Source: Candidatus Nanohalococcus occultus
GTDB lineage: Archaea > Nanohalarchaeota > Nanosalinia > Nanosalinales > Nanosalinaceae
Length of the DNA stretch: 64,000 nucleotides
Reading direction: 5' to 3'
NCBI RefSeq assembly: GCF_029207735.1
Contig: NZ_CP104395.1
Span: forward strand, 788,692-852,691
This document shows positions 42,332 through 53,517 of the stretch, piece by piece (position 1 is the stretch's first letter; the number at the start of each line of letters is the position of its first letter). Both the position numbers and the translations under genes were made by a program. Below the pieces are notes generated by a model. That model saw only the letters and a list, made by a program, of their open reading frames with translations, was not told where the DNA came from and searched no databases.

Positions 42332-42637
42332 ATGCCCTATCAGTACGAACCAAAAGAACCCGGACAGTCCAAAAAGAATCTTAAAACAATCCACGGATTC
42401 GTGAAAGAAATAGAGAAAGAAATAGATATTAAAGACGACGGAGCTAATCTTGCTATAGAGCTAAAGCTGGAGGATCACGACGACCATGTTAAGATTAGCT
42501 ATCACGCCTCAAATCCGCGAGGCAACCATTTCTCAAGAAGCACGATTCTAGAGAAGGATATAGACGGACTTGAAGAGTACGAAGCTCAGACACTGAACAC
42601 TTTTCAATCAGCTTACAGCGAGGCAAATATAGTATAG
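42332..42637 (+). CDS. Hypothetical protein between the rRNA genes
   Basis: A 101-residue acidic soluble protein with a helical N-terminal part (KKNLKTIHGFVKEIEKEIDI) and a strand-rich centre (NLAIELKLEDHDDHVKISYHA). No recognised domain. ATG 42332 lies 25-30 bases after the AT-rich TATCATAAAGAAAAA, which may be a promoter. Its position between 16S and 23S is unusual. Confidence 0.65.
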   Translation: MPYQYEPKEPGQSKKNLKTIHGFVKEIEKEIDIKDDGANLAIELKLEDHDDHVKISYHASNPRGNHFSRSTILEKDIDGLEEYEAQTLNTFQSAYSEANIV

Positions 42638-42741
42638 GAGATACGGACTCCTGTAGCCTTAAGAAAGTAGGGCTGTCTGTATACACGGAAAAATACAGTA
42701 ATAGATATCTAAACTCTCTGACATTCCTTAAGTGAACCTCA

Positions 42742-43086
42742 ATGAGAAAGAAACTCACTCTAGCAGCAGCCTTGTTTATCTCCGTGACTCTGGCAGCAGG
42801 CCAGATGGGTGAACCGAACGCCTCTGAAGGCACTGAAGAGGCTTTAACACTGAACCAGTGGGCTGAACAGCACCGCTCAAGCCACATGACACAGGTCGAG
42901 GAACTACAGCGCCCTATACTCGGCCCTAGCAACAGACAGCTTCAGCAGCACGAACAAGCCCATCAACAAGACATGGATAAGCTGTACGCCATGCTAGGAC
43001 TGGAAGAAGAGAACACAGACGAACAAAACACCACACAGGATTCGGAGAACCCCGAGGAGCAGACGAACACAGAGACCGCCGAATAA
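42742..43086 (+). CDS. Small secreted acidic protein
   Basis: A 114-residue protein with a signal peptide (MRKKLTLAAALFISVTLAAG) and a mature part rich in Q, E, N and T. That includes a helical LNQWAEQHRSSHMTQVEELQ segment, a His/Gln-rich stretch (RQLQQHEQAHQQDMDKL) and an acidic, threonine-rich tail. No cysteine and no known domain. The His cluster might bind metal, but that is a guess. It lies between 16S and 23S. Confidence 0.65.
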   Translation: MRKKLTLAAALFISVTLAAGQMGEPNASEGTEEALTLNQWAEQHRSSHMTQVEELQRPILGPSNRQLQQHEQAHQQDMDKLYAMLGLEEENTDEQNTTQDSENPEEQTNTETAE

Positions 43087-43107
43087 AACAACCACCAACC
43101 CTTTCCC

Positions 43108-43287
43108 TCACTTATTTCCAATTCCAAGAACGTTAACAGAGTCAAGCACATACGTAAAGAAAGACTCTACGAAGCCGGCGATAAGAACCCCCGGGAGCGT
43201 TCTGACAGCGCTCAAAGCCCGCTGAAACACAGCAGAGAGGCATACCACAGCACTCAGACCAGCGCAATCGGCAAACATAGAGAACAT
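43108..43287 (-). CDS. Small 59-residue hydrophobic membrane protein
   Basis: The minus strand from ATG 43287 to TGA 43108-43110 encodes 59 residues with two hydrophobic segments (CAGLSAVVCLSAVF and GVLIAGFVESFFTYVLDSV) joined by a basic loop (QRALSAVRT). An AT-rich TTATGTATAG about 45-55 bases upstream could be its promoter. The opposite strand is also open in this stretch but lacks a start codon, which favours the minus-strand gene. Family unknown. Confidence 0.5.
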   Translation of the reverse strand: MFSMFADCAGLSAVVCLSAVFQRALSAVRTLPGVLIAGFVESFFTYVLDSVNVLGIGNK

Positions 43288-43418
43288 CCCTCCATAGGAA
43301 ACCGCTAGTTCAGAGCCTTATTTCCGCCTTAACCTATACATAATCAGTCAACCGATACCTCACAAATAGTATTCGCTCTGAAAGATCAGCCAGAGAGAAC
43401 TGTGAACACTGTTAGAAG
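43288..43418 (+). other. Intergenic stretch between the small membrane gene and tRNA-Ala
   Basis: No gene or RNA recognised. It holds a weak inverted pair (TTCGCTCTGAAAGA near 43373, then TCAGCCAGAGAGAA) and the probable promoter of the minus-strand small gene at about 43330-43340. Confidence 0.4.
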
Positions 43419-43492
43419 TGGACCCTCAGGGATTTGAACCCTGGGCCTTCCGCTTGCAAAGCGGACGTTCTGCCAGGCTGAACTAAGGGCCC
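43419..43492 (-). tRNA. tRNA-Ala(TGC), antisense to the rRNA genes
   Basis: On the minus strand the acceptor GGGCCCT pairs with AGGGTCC and includes the G3:U70 alanine identity pair; discriminator A. The anticodon stem TCCGC/GCGGA encloses TTTGCAA, giving TGC. The T-arm is CAGGG-TTCAAAT-CCCTG. In most archaea tRNA-Ala(TGC) lies in the 16S-23S spacer on the same strand; here it is inverted. TTTAAAAG at 43525-43532 (minus strand CTTTTAAA) could be its promoter. Confidence 0.95.
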
Positions 43493-43566
43493 TTAACTGT
43501 AACAACTGTTTCGAGGAGGAATCTTTTAAACACAGTTCCGGTTTTTAATTTCAGAAATTGTACACC

Positions 43567-43575
43567 TATATAAAA
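43567..43575 (+). promoter_or_regulatory. TATA box of the 23S rRNA transcription unit
   Basis: TATATAAAA, preceded by CACC, is a strong archaeal TATA box. It lies downstream of the inverted tRNA-Ala and implies a 23S transcript starting near 43593, separate from 16S. Confidence 0.65.
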
Positions 43576-43596
43576 CTTAACTGGGTTTTTCTGGGT

Positions 43597-43760
43597 ACGG
43601 GCAAGGAAGTAAGGATGAGCATGTTTTCTCAGGCCTTCAGCCCGGTTGAGTCATCTACGATCTAACCGTCGTTAGTGACTATATCCATAAGGGCGCCGAG
43701 TTAGGTGTCCTCAGCATGAACACGCCTCTTGATTTGATGATGGAGGTAAGTAATGCCCGT
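43597..43760 (+). ncRNA. Structured leader region upstream of 23S (candidate RNA)
   Basis: ACGGGCA (43597-43603) pairs with TGCCCGT (43754-43760), closing a domain of about 164 bases. Inside are CTAAC-CGTC-GTTAG and GGGCGCC/GGTGTCC (two G-U) hairpins. It begins close to the predicted 23S start site, so it is either the pre-23S leader or a separate stable RNA. I do not see the conserved motifs of RNase P, SRP or 5S RNA. Confidence 0.4.
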
Positions 43761-43884
43761 CGCGTTCGTTGTGATGGAAGCAGGTTCAGTCAGAACCGTT
43801 TAATCGGACCACAATTTACATTTACGATTAACAACTAGTTCCAGATTTTTCTGGAAACTGATTTCAGACAATTTAGTTTGTCTG

Positions 43885-43907
43885 TTGTCGAAGCAATTCA
43901 AGCTGAG
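43885..43907 (+). other. Pre-23S processing stem, 5' half
   Basis: TTGTCGA (43885-43891) and CAAGCTGAG (43899-43907) pair with TCGACAA and CTCAGCTTG at 46882-46904 across the 23S gene. They are separated by a 7-base internal loop on each side, where a bulge-helix-bulge cut site would be expected. Confidence 0.7.
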
Positions 43908-43921
43908 TTTATTTACTCGAA

Positions 43922-46868
<2,947 letters not shown>

Positions 46869-46881
46869 GACGAGACAATAG

Positions 46882-46904
46882 CTCAGCTTGAGCTTAATCG
46901 ACAA
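46882..46904 (+). other. Pre-23S processing stem, 3' half
   Basis: CTCAGCTTG and TCGACAA pair with 43885-43907 (see that entry). The same strand also has a local hairpin AGCTCA/TTGAGCT at 46880-46893. Confidence 0.65.
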
Positions 46905-47153
46905 AAATTGTTGATCGTCGTGGTCTGATTAGACGGAACGCACTAATTCCAAAACGTGATCTGACTGAACCTGACCAATTATGGATAACACATATTCTCT
47001 CTTTCATATTTTCTAGATTTGATTAACACGTTTCCTTTTCGTTTTACAGCAGAGTGTTCGACTTTACCGCACAGTGAGAGGGTCTGTGGAATCCCATGTA
47101 GTTGAGTTCTTTTTGCCGATTCCTTTTTGAAATCTCTCCCCGTAAGTTGGATT
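46905..47153 (+). other. Gap between 23S and Sec61beta gene
   Basis: No 5S rRNA or protein gene is seen. Pyrimidine/T-rich runs at 46993-47012 and 47028-47044 probably terminate the 23S transcript. The stretch before 47154 is likely the promoter of the Sec61beta gene. Confidence 0.45.
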
Positions 47154-47315
47154 ATGGCCAAGCAGGAACAGTCAACACTACCTTCCGGACAGGGAGGATT
47201 AGTACAGTACTTTGACTCCGATACAGGTTTCGACCTGAATCCCAAGACAGTTGTAGGGATCTGCGGAGCAGTAGCTGTGATCGAACTAGCACTACACACA
47301 GGGCTATTCGCGTAA
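47154..47315 (+). CDS. Preprotein translocase Sec61beta/SecG-type subunit
   Basis: A 53-residue tail-anchored protein from ATG 47154. MAKQEQSTLPSGQGGLVQYFDSDTG then LNPKTVVGICGAVAVIELALHTGLF matches the archaeal Sec61beta pattern (LPSGxGGLxxYF, then one membrane helix). It is the accessory subunit of the SecYE channel, whose secY is at 103. An in-frame ATG nine codons upstream is less likely. Confidence 0.92.
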   Translation: MAKQEQSTLPSGQGGLVQYFDSDTGFDLNPKTVVGICGAVAVIELALHTGLFA

Positions 47316-47331
47316 ACGGCTTCGTCATCAA

Positions 47332-47499
47332 GAGTCCGTAGCTCAGCCCGGACAGAGCGATCGGCTTCTAGCGATCGAAGTGTGATCTGACTTGAAGGTC
47401 TGTGGACTTCAGCAAAGCTGAAGTGGACCGCAGGCAATAGGTCGGAGCGCACCGTCATAAGATACCGATCGGCCGAGGGTTCAAATCCCTCCGGACTCG
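47332..47499 (+). tRNA. tRNA-Arg(TCT) with a 93-base intron
   Basis: Acceptor GAGTCCG (47332-47338) pairs with CGGACTC (47492-47498), discriminator G. The anticodon stem ATCGG (47360-47364) pairs with CCGAT (47465-47469), and the loop reads C-T-TCT-A then A after splicing. The intron 47371-47463 sits at the canonical 37/38 site and contains a perfect hairpin CTTCAGC-AAA-GCTGAAG. Confidence 0.9.
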
Positions 47500-47526
47500 T
47501 ACCAACCTTTTCCCAAAATCTGACTC

Positions 47527-48297
47527 ATGAAAGTTAACTCTCCAGAAGACGCAGAACTTATAGTACAGAAACTCCCGTGTGACCTCGGTATACACCGGAA
47601 CCCGCGGAAAGGGACGTTAAACGCGCCAGATAAACTGACCGCGGATCTAGACACGGGGAGAGAAATTTTAGTTGACGAGGTTTTCCCTAACGAATTCAAC
47701 TTGGAGGAAACCCATAGACGAATCGAGGAAAACACGGAGACACTGGCAAATTACGGGAACTCCTTGATTTCAGTCGGCGGAGACCACTCAGTTTCTTTCC
47801 CCACAGTCAAGTCTTTGAAACAGGAAAATCCAGATCTGAAGCTTGTCTGGCTTGATTCCCATCTGGATCTGAAGGAGAAGGTCGATGGACATGTATCCCA
47901 CGATGTTGTGGTACGGGAGCTGCTGGAAAACGGTTTCTCGGAGGACGAGATTGTGTTTGTTGGAATAACTCGTATAGATGAGGACGAACAGAAGTTCCTT
48001 GATGAGCATGATCTAAGAGTGTACATGGCCGATGAACGGGATGAGTTCCTGAGAGAGTTTGCCTTCGGCGAACAGCCATGTTATCTTTCCATAGATATTG
48101 ACGTACTTGATCAGTCCCTGGCACCAGGCACAGGTTACCCTGACGGAGAGCTTACAATAGGACAGGTAAGGCAGGTCATAGAGCGAGTTCAACCAGTCCA
48201 CGGAGACCTGGTGGAGGCCGCTCCATGTCTTGACGAGAAAGGAAAGACTGTGGGAAATGGCAGAGAAGTTTTACAGAATCTGATTGAGATAGTTTGA
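47527..48297 (+). CDS. Arginase/agmatinase-family ureohydrolase
   Basis: A 256-residue binuclear manganese enzyme. Metal-site motifs are GGDHS (His87), WLDSHLD (Asp110, His112, Asp114) and SIDIDVLDQSLAPGTGYPDGEL. It would hydrolyse agmatine, arginine or a related guanidino substrate; the exact substrate is not settled by these motifs. The second motif has DSH where DAH is usual. It lies between tRNA-Arg(TCT) and argS, an arginine-themed group that may be coincidental. Confidence 0.88.
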   Translation: MKVNSPEDAELIVQKLPCDLGIHRNPRKGTLNAPDKLTADLDTGREILVDEVFPNEFNLEETHRRIEENTETLANYGNSLISVGGDHSVSFPTVKSLKQENPDLKLVWLDSHLDLKEKVDGHVSHDVVVRELLENGFSEDEIVFVGITRIDEDEQKFLDEHDLRVYMADERDEFLREFAFGEQPCYLSIDIDVLDQSLAPGTGYPDGELTIGQVRQVIERVQPVHGDLVEAAPCLDEKGKTVGNGREVLQNLIEIV

Positions 48298-48357
48298 GAA
48301 CTAGACGCTGTCAGTCCTTCGGGCAATTGTTTTCAAGCTTCGCAGGAATGAATAGTT

Positions 48358-49995
48358 ATGAAGAAAGTAAAGCAGAATCTGGCAGATGAACTCGAGGAAG
48401 CGCTCGGAGCAGAGGTAAACTTAAACGATATTGAAGTACCGGACGGCGAGCATGGAGACTTTGCCTATCCGGCGATGAAAGCGGCCTCGGAGCTTGGAGA
48501 CTCACCTCGAAACATAGCGGAGAAGGCAAAGGATACTCTTGAAGAGCTTGATTTCGTTGAGAAAATCGAGATCGCAGGCCCTGGCTACGTCAACTTCTTC
48601 CTAGACAAGAAGTTTTACGCGGAGAAAGTCTTCGAGACCGTTGACTCGGAGGATATGGGAGTGGAGCAGAAAGACGGCAACGCCTTAGTTGAGTTCTCAT
48701 CTCCGAACCTTGCTAAGCCTATGCACGTCGGCCATCTACGGAACAACGTGCTGGGAGATTCTATTCAGCGCATGATGCGTTTTGCGGGCTACGATGTTAC
48801 CTCGGAAAACTACATCGGCGACTGGGGAACCAAACACGGCCAGGTAATCTACGGTTACAAGCTCTGGGGCGATGAACAGAAGTTCCATGAGGCGCCTATG
48901 GATCACATGTACGAGCTTTACGTCAAGCTCAACCAGGAAGCTGACGAGGAGATGCAGGAAACCGCCCGCGAATGGTCGAAAAAGATCGAGGACGGAGACA
49001 ACGAGGCAGTAGAACTCTGGGAGCGTTTCCGTAAAGCGACCATCGAGTACAACGAAGTTGACTACGAACGCATGAATATTCATTTCGACCGTGTTACCGG
49101 AGAGTCCGTTGTGGCCGAACACGCCGAGGAACTGATCGAAGAAGGTTTAGAGAAAGGCATATTTGAAAAGGACGATGATGGAAGTGTCTACGTCGAGTTC
49201 GAAGACGAGGATCTTCCCTCAACAATTATCAAACGCAGCGATGGATCCACACTTTACCTGACACGGGATCTAGCGAACATCATCAAACGTGAAAACGAAG
49301 GATTTGATTACAACTTCTATGTCGTCGCTACGGAACAGAACCTTCATTTCAAACAGCTTTTCGCAGTCGCAAAGCAGTTCGGCGTCGAAGATATCGTAAG
49401 CGAACATATCTCATATGGACTTTTACACTTGGAAGACGGCTCAATCTCTTCGAGCAAGGGAAATATTATCACGCTGCGAGATGTTCTTGACGAAGCCAAG
49501 GAGAAGGCAGAAGAAGTTGATGAACGTGAAATCGGCAATGCGGAGGCTGTAGGCCAAGGAGCTTTGAAGTACGCGAACTTATCGGTTTCACGTCCGAAAG
49601 ACATCGAGTTCTCGTGGGATCGCGCACTTTCCTTTGAAGGAGATTCCGGTCCTTACCTCCAGTACTCGAACGTTCGAGCTAAATCCATTCTACGTAAAAC
49701 AGATGCAGACGGAGAGCTAGCCGGAGAGTTCAACGAGGAAGAATACCGACTGGTCAAGAAGCTCGGGGAGTTCCCAGAGAAAGTTGATAACGCAGTAGAA
49801 GCCAGAGATCCTGCGAAGATAGCAAACTATCTGAGCGGGCTATCAGAGGTTTTCAACAGCTTCTATCACTCCCAGCCTGTGATCGACTCTGAAGAAGAGG
49901 ATCGGAAACGAAGAGTTGCTCTGATTGAGAATTTCATCTCGGTAACTGACAAAGGCCTTGATCTACTGGGAATAGAGGCCTTGGAAGAGATGTAG
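48358..49995 (+). CDS. argS: Arginyl-tRNA synthetase
   Basis: A 545-residue class I synthetase. The N-terminal Add1 domain (about 1-80) contains the tRNA D-loop contact. The HIGH motif is SSPNLAKPMHVGHLRNNVLG, and the KMSKS equivalent is SISSSKGN. The C-terminal DALR anticodon domain has ALKYANLSVSRPKDIEFSWDRALSFEGDSGPYLQYSNVRA. Length is normal. It follows the arginase-family gene by 60 bases. Confidence 0.97.
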   Translation: MKKVKQNLADELEEALGAEVNLNDIEVPDGEHGDFAYPAMKAASELGDSPRNIAEKAKDTLEELDFVEKIEIAGPGYVNFFLDKKFYAEKVFETVDSEDMGVEQKDGNALVEFSSPNLAKPMHVGHLRNNVLGDSIQRMMRFAGYDVTSENYIGDWGTKHGQVIYGYKLWGDEQKFHEAPMDHMYELYVKLNQEADEEMQETAREWSKKIEDGDNEAVELWERFRKATIEYNEVDYERMNIHFDRVTGESVVAEHAEELIEEGLEKGIFEKDDDGSVYVEFEDEDLPSTIIKRSDGSTLYLTRDLANIIKRENEGFDYNFYVVATEQNLHFKQLFAVAKQFGVEDIVSEHISYGLLHLEDGSISSSKGNIITLRDVLDEAKEKAEEVDEREIGNAEAVGQGALKYANLSVSRPKDIEFSWDRALSFEGDSGPYLQYSNVRAKSILRKTDADGELAGEFNEEEYRLVKKLGEFPEKVDNAVEARDPAKIANYLSGLSEVFNSFYHSQPVIDSEEEDRKRRVALIENFISVTDKGLDLLGIEALEEM

Positions 49996-50035
49996 CTAGG
50001 AGTTATTAACCAGCGCAGACATGAATTAAAATGAG

Positions 50036-51955
50036 ATGTCGCTTCTCGGAAACCTGAAAGACAAGCTAGGTTCGAACAGTACAAAGAAGGCTTCAGACTA
50101 TGACATGGAAGACCTAGACTTCGACATCTCGACGGAAAAAGACGTTAAGATAACTCAGAAAGCCGAGAAACTGGCAGACATCGATGTAAAGTATCCGTTA
50201 ATCAAACCGTTTGCCTACGCACATATTCAGTGGGATGCCGAGGAAAAAGAGGTCGTATACAACTTAGAGGAGCCTAACCTAGATGAAGAAGACCAGGAAG
50301 CGTTTAACCTGATCAAGGAGAACCTATCGGAGAAACTGGATGTCTCTCTGAGCGCGATGAAAGACCGTGAGAAGGTTATCGGCTACCTTGAGAAAAAGAT
50401 CGATGAGCTGCTGACAGAGCTAGGAATGCATCTGGACGAAAAACAGCACAAGAAGATCATGTACTACATTTACAGAGACTTTGTAGGGCTTGGGAAGATC
50501 GAGCCATTCATGCACGATCCCTACATTGAAGACCTTGGATGCGATGGAACCGGAATACCTATATTCGCAGTTCACAGCGAGTTCGGATCCGTTAAATCCG
50601 ATGTTAAATACGAACAAGAGCAGAAACTCAAAAATCTTGTAATTAAACTGGCCGAGAGAGCTGGAAAATACGTTTCATACGCCAACCCGTTGCTTGACGG
50701 GGCTTTACCGGACGGTTCCCGTGTGAACGCTTCTCTAACCGAAGACGTTACGGCCCATGGACCAACGTTTTCCATACGTAAGTTCAAAGAGACTCCTTTC
50801 AGCGCCATCAACATGGTGGATCTTGGAACCGCCAACGCAGAGGTAATGGCCTACATGTGGATCGCAGAACAGTACCAGCAAAGCTATCTTATCTGCGGAG
50901 GAACCGCAACAGGTAAGACCTCCTTCCTGAACTCGATTGTATCATTCATTCCGCCAGAGGACAAGATCGTATCGATCGAGGACACACGTGAGCTAAGATT
51001 ACCTCACGAAAACTGGATTCCGTCTATCACCCGTTCGATGTTTGGATCTGACTCCGGAAGCGATGTCGACATGGACAAGCTGTTGAAAGAGTCTTTCCGT
51101 GAGAACCCGGATTATGTGATCGTCGGAGAGGTCCGTGGAGAGGAAGCATCCGTGCTTTTCCAGGGAATGTCTTCCGGCCACCCTTCGATCGGGACAATGC
51201 ACGCATCCGGACCGAACGACGTTGTCAAACGCCTTGTTACGCCACCTATCTCTCTTTCACCCGCTCTAGTTGAATCACTGGACATCATCATCGCGATGAC
51301 CCACGCAAAGGGCGTGGAAAACTCGGCAAGAAGAGTTAGAGACATTCACGAAGTACAGAAAGTTCTTGGCAACTCACAGAGTGCGAGAACTAACGTAGTT
51401 TTCTCCTGGACTGCCAGAAATGACTCTCATAGACGCAGAGGCGAACCTTACGTATTTGATCAGATCAGTGAAGACTACGGAGTTTCTAAGGACAAGCTTA
51501 TGGAGGAACTGGAACAAAGAACGAAAGTTCTACAGTGGCTGAAAGATAAAGGCGTAACAGAGTTCAGCGAAGTCTCAGAGATCATCTCAGAATACTACAA
51601 GGACAAAGAATCCATTATGAAGATGGTTAACGCTGAAAACAGCGAGTACAGTCTGGAAGACGTTATTGACGCGGAAAGTCGTATCAATCTTTCAAGATCA
51701 AACAGCGGCCTAGACGAGGATGTGGAACCAACCGGTTCGAACGATCTAGAGGCAGCGATGGATGTAAACGGCGATACACCTATCGATCAGAAAAAACAGG
51801 TGGAGGAAAACCCTGTCAGCGATCTGGAAAAGAAGCTTAGACAGGAACGGAAGAAAGTTGAAAACATCCAGGAACGTACTGAAGAGCAGAGAGATGGGGA
51901 CGAAAGCCCGTTCAAAACCGATGAGAAAGTTGAGGAGAATCCGTTCGAGGCATGA
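50036..51955 (+). CDS. Type IV pilus/TadA-family secretion ATPase
   Basis: A 639-residue hexameric motor ATPase. An N-terminal domain (about 1-250) is followed by Walker A GGTATGKT at 288-295, the Asp box around IVSIEDTRELRLP, and Walker B/His box IVGEVRGEEASVLFQGMSSGHPSIGTMHASG. A charged tail of about 120 residues (from 520) is probably disordered. It overlaps the next gene by 4 bases and heads an operon with two membrane platform genes and two pilin-like genes, so it powers a surface filament. Confidence 0.93.
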   Translation: MSLLGNLKDKLGSNSTKKASDYDMEDLDFDISTEKDVKITQKAEKLADIDVKYPLIKPFAYAHIQWDAEEKEVVYNLEEPNLDEEDQEAFNLIKENLSEKLDVSLSAMKDREKVIGYLEKKIDELLTELGMHLDEKQHKKIMYYIYRDFVGLGKIEPFMHDPYIEDLGCDGTGIPIFAVHSEFGSVKSDVKYEQEQKLKNLVIKLAERAGKYVSYANPLLDGALPDGSRVNASLTEDVTAHGPTFSIRKFKETPFSAINMVDLGTANAEVMAYMWIAEQYQQSYLICGGTATGKTSFLNSIVSFIPPEDKIVSIEDTRELRLPHENWIPSITRSMFGSDSGSDVDMDKLLKESFRENPDYVIVGEVRGEEASVLFQGMSSGHPSIGTMHASGPNDVVKRLVTPPISLSPALVESLDIIIAMTHAKGVENSARRVRDIHEVQKVLGNSQSARTNVVFSWTARNDSHRRRGEPYVFDQISEDYGVSKDKLMEELEQRTKVLQWLKDKGVTEFSEVSEIISEYYKDKESIMKMVNAENSEYSLEDVIDAESRINLSRSNSGLDEDVEPTGSNDLEAAMDVNGDTPIDQKKQVEENPVSDLEKKLRQERKKVENIQERTEEQRDGDESPFKTDEKVEENPFEA

Positions 51956-52596
51956 GTTTGGAAAGAGTTGACTCCGGTATCAAGAACTTCGATAGACTCC
52001 TTGGAGGCGGCATACCGAAAGGAATGACCGTTCTCGTTGAAGGAGAGCCAGGATCAGGTAAATCAAATCTTGGACTGGAATATCTATACCGCGGCGCACT
52101 GAAAGGAGAGAACGGTCTTTACATCTCCTTCCAGGATACGGAAAACGAGGTATTACGTACCACAACCTTCGACTGGAAGTTCAAGGATAAAGTGGAGAAC
52201 GGAGAGATCAACATAGAGAAGTTCGATCCGTACCGGTACGAAAAACTCGCGAACATGCTTAGAAACGCGTTGATGGAAAACAATGCGGAGAGAGTAGTCT
52301 TGGATCCGGTTACAGACTTGGATCTGTACATAGATACACGGAAAGATCAAAGAAAAAACCTCCTGGAGATAAAAAACGAGTTAAAGGAGCTTGGCTGTAC
52401 CACACTTCTTTTAGCCGAACAAGAAGAGTCAACAGAGCTTGAAGAGGAGATCGCAGACGGCATCATACAGATGTCTTTGACGAGAGATGAGGAAGGTATG
52501 AAAAGACAGATCTACGTCAAAAAGTTGAAGGGAACTGATTTCAACCACTCTGTACACCGCTACATCTTCAAGAACGACGGTCTGAAGATAAAATGA
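51952..52596 (+). CDS. KaiC/FlaH-like RecA-superfamily ATPase
   Basis: A 214-residue protein: VDSGIKNFDRLLGGGIPKGMTVLVEGEPGSGKSNL contains Walker A (31-38), and ERVVLDPVTDLDL is the Walker B. One RecA-like domain only. In archaellum systems the equivalent FlaH sits beside the FlaI motor. Here the gene overlaps the TadA-like ATPase and the platform gene by 4 bases each, suggesting a regulator or second ring of this filament machine. Confidence 0.87.
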   Translation: MSLERVDSGIKNFDRLLGGGIPKGMTVLVEGEPGSGKSNLGLEYLYRGALKGENGLYISFQDTENEVLRTTTFDWKFKDKVENGEINIEKFDPYRYEKLANMLRNALMENNAERVVLDPVTDLDLYIDTRKDQRKNLLEIKNELKELGCTTLLLAEQEESTELEEEIADGIIQMSLTRDEEGMKRQIYVKKLKGTDFNHSVHRYIFKNDGLKIK

Positions 52597-53516
52597 GTTC
52601 AAATCCCTTTGAAACCGATAAGGCCTCACGAGTACGGCAGGCTTTCCAGGCGGAAAGTATAGGCGCTGCCTCGAACGCGTTGTTCGGGCCTTGGATCGAT
52701 AAAAACGGGAAGTACTTCGATGACCTGAAAGAAGACCTGAACCACGCGGACATGGATGTACTTTTCAGAACCTACATCTCAAAGATGCTTTTCTACAGCT
52801 TCGGCGGTTTTATAGCCGGTTTCTTGGGAAGCCTTACCTACGTCTTGAGCATGGACACCGGTCTATTCGAGTCTCTACGTTACTTGTTCGGAATACCGTT
52901 CGCGGTATCTTTGATGATCTTCGGGATGCTTTATCTTTATCCCTCTCAAAGGGCGCGTAAGAGGCAGAAAAGTATAGAGGAGAACCTGCCTTTCGCGTTA
53001 AACCATCTTGCTGCGATCGCTACTTCCGGTATACCTCCAAGTTCAATGTTTGAGCTGCTTTCAAACTTCGATGAGTACGGAGGGATATCCGAGGAAGCAG
53101 AAAAAATAACCCGAAGAGTTAACACGTTCGGAGAGGACCTGACCACCGCTTTACGGGAGGTAGCGGACAGATCGCCTAACGATGACTGGAGCGATGTTCT
53201 TTACGGCATACTTTCTACGGTTCAGACCGGAGGAAGCATGGAAGAGTTCCTCGATCAGAAGGCAGAGGAAGCGCTTTTCGATTACAAGATGCAGAGAGAA
53301 AAGGAGATTGAACGCCTGTCAACTTACGCGTCTTTTTACACAGCTATTTTGATCGCAGCACCCGTCTTCCTAGTCACAATTCTTTCCGTCATGAACCTGC
53401 TTGGAGGTCAGGTCATGGGTTTTGCGATCAGAGATCTGATGTGGATGGGAGTCCACGTACTTATTCCGGGCTTAAACATTGTATTCATACTCTTCCTCGG
53501 GTTGAAGGTGAACTAG
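52593..53516 (+). CDS. Type II secretion/TadC-like membrane platform protein (first)
   Basis: A 307-residue protein with an N-terminal cytoplasmic part, two membrane segments around 65-125, the T2SSF cytoplasmic domain (ENLPFALNHLAAIATSGIPPSSMFELL, then LREVADRSPNDDWSDVLYGILSTVQTGGSMEEFL) and two to three C-terminal segments. It anchors the motor and pilus base. It is coupled to the KaiC-like gene upstream and followed by a second platform gene 1 base after the stop. Confidence 0.9.
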   Translation: MSSNPFETDKASRVRQAFQAESIGAASNALFGPWIDKNGKYFDDLKEDLNHADMDVLFRTYISKMLFYSFGGFIAGFLGSLTYVLSMDTGLFESLRYLFGIPFAVSLMIFGMLYLYPSQRARKRQKSIEENLPFALNHLAAIATSGIPPSSMFELLSNFDEYGGISEEAEKITRRVNTFGEDLTTALREVADRSPNDDWSDVLYGILSTVQTGGSMEEFLDQKAEEALFDYKMQREKEIERLSTYASFYTAILIAAPVFLVTILSVMNLLGGQVMGFAIRDLMWMGVHVLIPGLNIVFILFLGLKVN

Positions 53517-53517
53517 A

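Noticed and set aside
43111-43315. Plus-strand open frame of about 70 codons continuing in frame after the stop of the 42742 gene
   Set aside because: No usable start codon. The minus-strand reading gives a hydrophobic protein with a start and a promoter-like element instead.
43597-43760. RNase P RNA, SRP RNA or 5S rRNA
   Set aside because: The conserved strings of those RNAs were looked for and not found; only a generic folded leader can be claimed.
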